64,000 nucleotides of DNA from Pictodentalium vernedei (taxonomy: Eukaryota; Mollusca; Scaphopoda; Dentaliida; Dentaliidae). Within the stretch, counting starts at the first letter, position 1. Every line of letters begins with the position of its first letter. The DNA lies in contig CM062294.1 of NCBI GenBank assembly GCA_031216915.1, positions 160,659,455 through 160,723,454 of the forward strand. The letters are read 5' to 3'. A program made the translations under genes and the position numbers. A model generated the notes under the pieces. The model was not told the DNA's origin. It saw only the letters and a list, made by a program, of their open reading frames with translations, and searched no databases. This document shows, piece by piece, positions 56,731-64,000 of the stretch.

Positions 56731-58289
56731 AATTTGAAAATACGTGACAAGTAATGGTGCACACCCAATATTATTAATATTATTAATTTCGGTAAATATT
56801 GCAGGCCCCAAGCAAGATTTTTCAGGAAAGAGAAGGTACATATCGCAGAAATAGCAGCGGTTATGTGAAATATAACAATTTGCCAAAACGTGTTGTACAC
56901 CGACATGCAATAAACACAGAACCACACATGTATGTTCATATGTTAATGTGGCGACAAATATGGCAATCGAGAAATTTCGAAAGATTGCGGAAGGATCAAA
57001 CTTGAGACAAGCTATAGTAAAACAAACCTTCATTTTTTCAACTGGCAAAATATCATAATTCAATGGCAAATTGGTTCATTAGGGTTTAACAACACTTTCA
57101 AAAACGAAGGCCATATTATGAGCGGGATTGTACGTCAATTTTAAAAACTAAGGTTATTATATCACGTTGTTAGTTCCCAAGATCCTTCCCATCCTTCAAT
57201 ACATAGACGAGCAAAAGAGCGTACGTGGGGTCACTCGTTCCGGCAATTACTCTATGGCTCATTTGTTCGATGGGATTCTGGTCGTTCGAGCAATCTGAGA
57301 TGGTTAGCAAGCCTGTACTAGTGCTAGTAATGGTACAAGGCTGCAAGAGTGGAAGAAGACTACAGGATTTGGTGACTACTGTAAAAGCTAATCATAGGAC
57401 AGACGATGGCAATATTTGGAAAATCAGTAATAGTGGTGTTGGAGATATGAAGATCATGGAGAAGTCTAGACTAGGCAGATGCTAGGAGCTAACTTATCAT
57501 CAGGTATATACAGTACTACATCATCATGTCATAGGTATCCTCCTATACCCCGATGAGTATTAAGAGTCGTAACGGAAATCGCTCTTTCGATACTCATTTG
57601 CTCAATGGGATTTGAGTCGTTCGAGCAATGACTTTTTCAGTAACTGCTCAAAAGCTTATTTGCAGGATAAGATTCGAGTCGTTCAAATAATACCCATCCC
57701 TGCTTGCTTGTATTTTGGGTTTGAGGATCATAGAGGACTTCGTTATACACAGGGACGGCAAACCAGAGACGGTCAAGACAAAATAGACTGTTGGGATAGG
57801 CAGAAATGGGACCAGTAAAAGGCAAAACAGGCCAGGAAATAGAAGGATAACCCACAACATATATCGGGATAGATAAAATACCGAGACTATGGTGCACATC
57901 CGAAACAATAAAGTTATTCTTATACAAAGGAATGCGTCTATTGTTGGGCAAAAAGAAGAATTCTCGGGGAATTCCGCTCTAGTAAAAGAACTGTTGGATT
58001 TATTTGGGTAATTTTACAAAGTATTCGAACAAATACAATTACTCATACCAGGAAACTCACCTTAAAGCACTGCATGCTACTCTTTTTAGCCCCCAAAAAT
58101 GAGGAATCCGTGCCAAATAAAGTTGTTTTGGTGTTTTAGAGGGATTGTCTGGATGTTTGTGGTAATTCGATGTATTCTAGTTCACTTAAATTTATCCACA
58201 TGAGACCTCTCATTATTCATTTAGCACTAAGTGCTACTATTATAAGCCCTAGATGGGGGGTTTGCTAAGGCGGTCTCGGTAGTTTTGGA
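56731..58289. other. no gene recognised; short repeated phrase 57250-57690
   Basis: GGGATT.TG.GTCGTTCGAGCAAT occurs near 57268 and 57607, with a worn third copy near 57666 (GATTCGAGTCGTTCAAATAAT). GTCATAGGTATCCTCC.ATACCC (57527) matches 5966, linking this region to the composite repeat at 5660-6330. Confidence 0.4.
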
Positions 58290-58600
58290 TTATTTACAGG
58301 GATTGTCGGGTTGTTTGTTGTAATTAAATTTACTCCTACTCAATCGAACACACCCTCCGGACACACCCCTTTCCTATTAGAAGGTTTTGGGACACATAGC
58401 AACCATGTGCTACCACATAAACCAAGATGGCGGCCTCAGATATACAAAATGGACGACGTACACTCGTCTCACCTCAACAAAACGTACCACGTATTACCAT
58501 GGGGATGTTGTCACAAGATGGCGCTAACGCAGGCTACCATAACAACCAAAAATGAAGTAACTGGGCCATGTGCCTATGACGTTACATGAGATCCGGCCAA
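58290..58600 (+). repeat. dispersed repeat F, copy 5
   Basis: CACACCCTCCGGACACACCC, GGGACACATAGCAACCATGT, 'ACCAAGATGGCGGCCTCAGATATACAAAATGGA', and GGCTACCATAACAACCAAAA + ATGAAGTAACTGGGCC. Same order as copy 1. Confidence 0.7.
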
Positions 58601-58612
58601 TGTGGGTCGATC

Positions 58613-58767
58613 GGGTACATGATCTACTAACATCAAGCCGAGAGATCCACGGTTCGATCCCCAGCAGGGGTAACTGCGTTCTGTCATTGGGCAAGGCACT
58701 TAATCACGATTGTCCAAGTGGGGGCACGGTGGCACCCCCCCCCCCCAAAAAAAAAAAAAAAAAAAAA
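58613..58767 (+). mobile_element. tRNA-headed SINE fragment ending in C and A homopolymers
   Basis: Box B GGTTCGATCCC (58651) within CAAGCCGAGAGATCCACGG, then GGGCAAGGCACTTAATCACG and GGGGGCACGGTGGCAC, broken off at a C tract and about 20 A. The rest of the body is missing. Confidence 0.75.
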
Positions 58768-58799
58768 TCCCGATAGGATCACCGATCCAAAGTCGAGTT

Positions 58800-59320
58800 G
58801 TGACAGCACAAACGTGGGTTTAATCATTATCACCTTATCGTCCGGAAACCAATTGTTTACAATTTACTATGTGAAGGGTCACTGTGACCTTGACCTTAGA
58901 ACTACTGATTCCAAAATAAATAGGGCTCTTTCTTGCAACAATGCCAACCTACCTATGAAGTTTCATGAACGTGGGTGGAACCATTGTCAAATTATCATCT
59001 AGAAACCAATTGTTTACGATTTATTATGTTCAAGGTCACTGACCTAGCGAGTCCAAGATCAATAGGGGTCTTCCACTCACCTTGGCCAACCTACCTATGA
59101 AGTTTCATGAATGTGGGTTCAACCGTAGTCAAATTAGCATCCAGAAACCAATTGTTTGCGATTTACTATGTTGAAGGTCACTATGACCTTGACCTTTCAC
59201 CTATCGAATCCAAAATAAATAGGGTTCTTCCTCTCACTGATGCCAACCTACCTATGAAGTTTCATGAACGTGGTCGAACCATTATCAAGTTATCATCCGG
59301 AAACCAATTGTTTACGGAGC
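58800..59320 (+). repeat. tandem repeat, about 150-bp unit, 4 copies, with palindromic AGGTCA motifs
   Basis: AAACCAATTGTTTAC starts at 58846, 59003, 59145 and 59301. Units contain GGTCACTGTGACC or GGTCACTATGACC, then TTGACCTT, CCAACCTACCTATGAAGTTT and CATGAACGTGG. A widespread type of repeat in bivalves by general knowledge. Confidence 0.85.
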
Positions 59321-59362
59321 CCGCCCGCCCGCCCGCCCGCCCGCCCGCCCGCCCGCCCGCCT
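59321..59362 (+). repeat. (GCCC)n microsatellite
   Basis: About ten uninterrupted GCCC units directly after GTTTACGGA, where related repeats usually carry (GGAC)n. Confidence 0.9.
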
Positions 59363-59411
59363 GCCATTCACCAAACTATAAGTCGAGCTTAACTACGTCA
59401 CAACTTGACTA

Positions 59412-62115
59412 AACAAGAGGCCCCAAGGGTCTTTCATCGCTCACCTGCCAAAATGGTTCAAAGAAGTATTTGGGGTAACATTCAGTTACACATGGTTTAT
59501 CAACACTACAAAGGAATGAAGTCATGAAAGGCAAATTTTATGGAAAAACACTAAGGAATCGATTTGAACAAGAGGCCCCAGGGGGCCTGGGGACGCTCAC
59601 CTGACATGGTAGTCTAAATATCAAACCAGGGACTTGACGTGAATAAGCTGCACACGCCCCTCTTGAGAAAAGCATATACCAACTAGATGAAGCGATTGTG
59701 CCCACACAATACACAGGATTTTCCTTCTATTTTCAGTTCCTGCACTTTTACGTTCCAAAATTGAGATAAACGCATAAAAAAACATATTTTTTTTTTTATT
59801 TTTGTTCGGAAATTTTCGAAGTCCCAAACAAAATATTTTCAGCCTAAATTGTTTTTTCCTTCTTAAAATTTACCAAAATGCATAAAAAACAAAAAAACTG
59901 ATTTCCGGATTTTGGCCCAAAAGTCCCACCCGACCCCCAAATTTTCAGGGTAAAAGAAAGAAAATGCTTTGTCTTAAAATTGACCGAAACGCATAAAAAT
60001 GCAAAAAAAAGTTCCGGATTTTGGTTCAAATTTTCTAAGTCCGGAAAGGGACCCCAAAGTTTCAGCCTAAATATGAACCCAGGGACTTGAACAAACTTGA
60101 ATCTCACCCCCCCTAAGGATGCTGCATACCAAATATCAAAAGATTATTATTGGTAGATCTGAAGAAGAAGATTTTTAAAGAATATTCCTCATACAGCACT
60201 AATTTAAACATTTGGGCTCCCATAGAGAGCCCAAATATGGACCCAGGGAATTGATTTCATTCAACATGTGAAACAATCTTCCAAAGATGTTATATATGAA
60301 ATTTGAAAGCTTTTGGAGCAGTGGTTTGGGAGAAAAGTCGTCTTACATGTTTTTCCCATTACCCACAGTGTTAAAAAATGCTGACTCAGCACATATTCAA
60401 AGTCCCCAAAAAGTACCCCATGATAAAACCGATAGCATTTTTTTTACCGTTCCATTCTGTTGGTCCTAAGGAAGCTTCACACCAAATAAGAATTCCCAGT
60501 GCCGTGTAGTTTTGGAGATATGGGCGTTTTAATTTTTTTCTATTTTTAGCTCATGTGGTTCCCATGGGGCAACGGGAAAAACATTTGGGCATAAATTAAG
60601 TACTTATGACCCAATAAGCCCTCATTTCAAATTTGGTTCAAATCTGCCTGTCGGTTTGGAAAATAGACATTTTGGGAGTGGCAACAATTCTTGCCCCTCC
60701 CATAACAACGGCAAATATAGCCCCACAAACTTCTCCTGAACAAATCTGATTCTACACCTCAAAAGGAAGCTGCACGCCTAATATCAAGTCTCTGCTACTG
60801 CTGGTTCATGAGAAAAAGATTTTTTTAAGATTTAGGCACACTTTTTGGGCGTGGTCTTACCAAGTGGCAAGGCAACTTGATTTGAACAAAATCAAATTGC
60901 GATGTCATAACAAACTATTATCTCAAATATCAATTAAATTGGTTCAGCAGTTTGGGAGGAGAAGACGCAAACACCATGTTCACGGACGACGGACGGACGA
61001 CGGACGGTGAGTGATCAATATAACTCTCCTGACTGAAAGTCGGGTGAGCTAACAAACCTGAGCCTAACATGCTCCCCATGCCACCCCCATCCCTGCCCAT
61101 ACAGAGCCCAAATAATAAGCCAGGGACTCAAATTGAACAAACTTGAACCTGATCCCCCTTGAGATGTTATGTACCAAATATGAAAGAATTCTTCTGACCG
61201 ATGGATCTGAAGAAGGAGGTTTTTAAAGAAATGTCCCCACATTGCATTAATTTAAACTTTGGGTTCAAACAGGGAACCAAAATATTTACCCAGGTAACCA
61301 ATTTGAACAAACCTGAAACTGACCCACTTCAAGATGTTGCATACCAAATATGAAAGGATTTTGACTGGTGAATTGAATCTGAAGAAAGATTTTTAAAGAA
61401 ATTCCCTCATATTGCACTAAGTTAAGATTCAGGCTCCCATGGGCAGCCCAAATATAAACCCAGGGACTCGATTTGAACAAACTTGAATATAACCCCCTAT
61501 AGATGTTGTATACCAAACATAAAAGGATTCTGACTGGTGGATCTGAAGAAGAAGATTTTTAAAGAAATTTCCTCAAATTGCACAAAGTTAAACTTTGGGC
61601 TCCAATAGAGAGCCCAAATACTAACTGAGGGACCCGATTTGTACAAAACTTAAATCTGACCCCCCTAGAGATGTTGTATACCAAATATGAAAGCATCCAT
61701 ACAAAATCTGAAAGAGTTTTAAAGAAATTTCCTCATATTTCACTAAGTTAAAATTCGGGCTCCTACAGGGAGCCCAATTAATACCCATGGACTCGATTTG
61801 AACAAACTATAATCTGACTGACACCCCCCCTCCCCCCCCCCCCCCCCCCCAAGTTGTTATATACCAAATATCAAAAGATTCTAAATGATGGTTCTGGAGA
61901 AGAAGATTTTTTTAAGTTTTTAAAAAAATGTATGGGTGCTATCAGAGTAATGCCCCTTGTGGTGCCCCTTGTCAGCGCGGCAAGGTTATTTGTACAAACT
62001 TGAATTGACATATGATAAGGAACATGCACACCAAATTTGGTTCAGTAGATTGGGAAGAGAAGTCGATAATGTAAAATTCACCACGGACGACGACGGACGC
62101 AAGTGATAAGTTAAG
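59412..62115 (+). repeat. molluscan dispersed repeat complex: ACAAGAGGCC starts and degenerate ~180-bp units
   Basis: Starts ACAAGAGGCCCCAAGGGTCT (59413) and ACAAGAGGCCCCAGGGGGCC (59569), both running to GCTCACCTG. Units with GGGCTCC.ATAGAGAGCCCAAATA, CCCAGGGACTTGATTTGAAC, AACTTGAATCTGACCCCCC and ATGTTGTATACCAAATATGAAAGGATTCTGA repeat near 60075, 60215, 61090, 61265, 61435, 61600 and 61760. Two 3' ends: GGACGACGGACGGACGACGG then CGGGTGAGCTAAC (60983-61054), and GGACGACGACGGACGC (62083-62098). A C tract at 61826-61850. Non-coding. Confidence 0.8.
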
Positions 62116-62640
62116 CTCCCTTCGGTGACCTACAAATATGCCATACGCCCCCCCCCCCCCACCTCCCTCCAAGTTAACCCATATAGGGAAAATCAGGCAA
62201 GAAATTTTAATATTGAGATATTTATACTTGCAGGATGTATAAGGGGGAGTGGGTGCGTAATAGCAGATTTATGTTTGATATCCGACCTATCTCAGTTTAA
62301 TGACACCAATGTTGTCAATTATTTGCCAGACTCGAGAAAAAAAAAAAAAAACATCGCCGGTGTTCCGTCGCCGGATTTACGAAATAACGTCGCCGTTTTG
62401 GTAATTTATCCGTTTCTTCTGGTCCGGGTTCGCTATATAAAATTGATGAATCTCTTGGGGCGATACGAAAATGAAGGAATCGTTAACAAAAGTAAGAAGG
62501 TAATATTATTTGATAAGCAATTGCTGCCAGTTTTAAAAAGCATAAACCGGCTATTTGTCTTTATTTTGTGTGATATCATTAGGCATACTTATTTAATTCT
62601 ATTCATTTAGTTTCCTATTTTGTGGAATTTTTAAAAAAAA
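62116..62640. other. no gene recognised
   Basis: The 161-codon plus-strand open stretch 62125-62610 begins in a C tract and has no recognisable domain. Treated as chance. Confidence 0.35.
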
Positions 62641-63180
62641 AAAAACCTTGACTGTTGGTATGGCGAGGGCCGGTTGCCTAGTAGGCGGCCCTTTTTGCTA
62701 AAAAACTTAGTTATTTCTGGAAGGATTTTGATATTTGGTAGGGCTTGATATGCATGTGCAACACCCGATGATGCAAAATAGAGTTTCACAAGAGTTATGG
62801 CCCTTTGTTAAAATCTACTAATTTTGAGATTGATAGCGCGATACTTCAACAAACGTCAACCGATTTGACAGATATTTGGCACATGGGTTTCAAGGAACAA
62901 TGTCTTGGTCGAGTTCGAAAACGGGCTCGGTCCGATGTACGGCTGAAGAATTATTGGGCTGACTTTGTCATTTTTTGCAAATTTTGTGCTTGATACCAAT
63001 GATAGAGCCATAACTTGAACAAATGTTAACCGATTTGATTCTTTTTTTGTTAAATGGGTTTCCAGGATAAATGTCTCGACGAAGTTCGAAAATGTTCGGT
63101 CGGATATATGACAGCAGAATTATTGAGTTGACGTAGTCATTTTGTTCAAATTAGTTATTTAGAAAAAGGTCCTCTCATGC
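62641..63180 (+). repeat. degenerate tandem repeat of about 190-bp units
   Basis: AGAGTTATGGCCCTTTGTTA...AACAAACGTCAACCGATTTGACA...GGGTTTCAAGGA.AATGTCT.G.CGAGTTCGAAAA and its relatives at about 63000-63120. Two to three units, non-coding, of a kind common in molluscs. Confidence 0.6.
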
Positions 63181-63252
63181 TTTTTGGTTCATAGTTACCC
63201 ACCGTTGTGTTAGCCACGAAAACATGACCCCTCATCGGCGATGCGGACCATT

Positions 63253-63535
63253 AATTTATTGGTGTTTAATGTCACATACTTATGCACAATGGCTAATCAT
63301 GACCGTGACAGTTTTACGGGTGGAGGAAGCCTCCGCACTGCAGCACAGGCAGGGTTAGATTGGTTGAAGACATGCGCACCATCGACGTGCAGTGCACGGC
63401 GTCATCGTGCCCCCATGTGGACAATCGGGGTTAAGTGCCTTGCCCAAGGTCACCTATCCGAGGATTAACCGGGCTCGACGTTGCTCAACTTCGGTGATCT
63501 GACGAGAACCGGTTACGCAACGCCACCGCGCCCCC
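63253..63535 (-). mobile_element. 5S rRNA-headed SINE with perfect target duplication
   Basis: Minus strand: GGGGGCGCGGTGGCGTTGCG + TAACCGGTTCTCGTCAGATC + ACCGAAGTTGAGCAACGTCG + AGCCCGGTTAATCCTCGGAT. The region after the head is shortened relative to the 41421 copy (the CGATCGATTCGG part is missing) and part of the 3' body is lost. A 12-bp duplication, ATGCGGACCATT, lies at 63241-63252 and 63536-63547. Confidence 0.93.
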
Positions 63536-63547
63536 ATGCGGACCATT

Positions 63548-64000
63548 TCTATAAATAGAGTTGTTGAGTTGATGTTCGTTTCGTGATTGATCATAATTCA
63601 ATGATTATCATAGATTATTATTGTCCTCACACAAGGTGAAGGGGAAATAAATTTGAAAATAAAGTTTCAATGTGGACTAATTATTGATGCCTTTCACACG
63701 TCCACATATCCTTAAATAAACTGGGTTTGCCTCCATTGCTCCAATAGATTAGAGAAATTGTGTTCCACTCCCCCCTCCCCTCCCCACCCCACGAAACAAA
63801 TGTGAACGTCAATTTTGTTTCTAAAAATATAAAAAATATAGCCCTGAAGGTGTCCCCCTAGTATGCCCCTTTTTATCAAAAACTATGATAACATTCATAA
63901 ATTAATTGATGTTGACACAAAACAAACCTCTTGTGATATTAAATATCCCATTTGTGATAGATTTAAATCACATTCTGGCTTCTGAAGATATTTCACATTG
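63548..64000. other. no gene recognised
   Basis: AT-rich with a C-rich patch at 63769-63790. No feature supported. Confidence 0.4.

Noticed and set aside
62125..62610. 161-codon plus-strand ORF
   Set aside because: Begins in a C homopolymer, spans an A homopolymer and has no recognisable domain; likely chance.

Overview
This window reads as repeat-rich animal DNA, most likely from a marine mollusc and probably a bivalve. The lineage call rests on dispersed motifs of a type common in bivalve genomes: ACAAGAGGCCC...GCTCACCTG starts, GACGGACGGACG tails and AGGTCACTGTGACCTTGACCT blocks. It also rests on 5S-rRNA-headed and tRNA-headed SINEs with AATAAATAA tails. No operons, bacterial genes, CRISPR arrays or intact long reading frames were found. 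Nearly everything recognisable is a mobile element or its wreckage. The one convincing host coding segment is a single C-type-lectin-domain exon at 13981-14195 on the minus strand, with good splice sites.

Layout. 0-10 kb: a 5S SINE, a TA-flanked MITE with a perfect central hairpin, a minus-strand LINE (1273-3562) broken by a TTAA MITE, a degenerate tandem array (4080-5170), a composite repeat with a minisatellite, and a second LINE remnant (7412-8290). 10-16 kb: a LINE 3' end running into long (AAT)n tracts that carry a 5S SINE with clear target duplications, a Tc1-like transposase relic, and the lectin exon between two MITEs. 16-26 kb: a gag-like relic, a 705-bp TA-flanked foldback element, two copies of an unknown ORF downstream of the same approx. 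350-bp repeat, a tRNA-headed SINE, and a jockey-like LINE. 26-35 kb: a Tc1-like transposase relic, then a decayed protein-primed type-B DNA polymerase of Polinton/Maverick (adintovirus-like) type, plus MITEs and short ORFs of unknown function. 35-40 kb: degenerate repeats.

40-50 kb is the most informative region. One L2/CR1-like LINE (40210-49696, plus strand) serves as a recorder of later insertions: a 5S SINE, two TTAA palindromic MITEs, and a 5303-bp foldback element (44161-49463). Removing the foldback with one AAAC duplication puts the LINE reading frame back in phase into its C-terminal zinc motif. The foldback's arms contain inverted arrays of a 105-bp repeat, 13 units on the left and 6 on the right. 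50-64 kb: more hairpins, SINEs, a LINE endonuclease fragment, a (GTGC)n tract and long arrays of degenerate dispersed repeats.

The elements do not act as a pathway. The value of the window is as a nested transposon record. The candidates for something poorly described are the 105-bp-array foldback element, a SINE body joined to two different Pol III heads (5S and tRNA), palindromic TTAA MITEs whose two arms co-vary, and a conserved unknown ORF linked to a foldback repeat. All readings were made by eye; family names are inferences from motifs, not database results.
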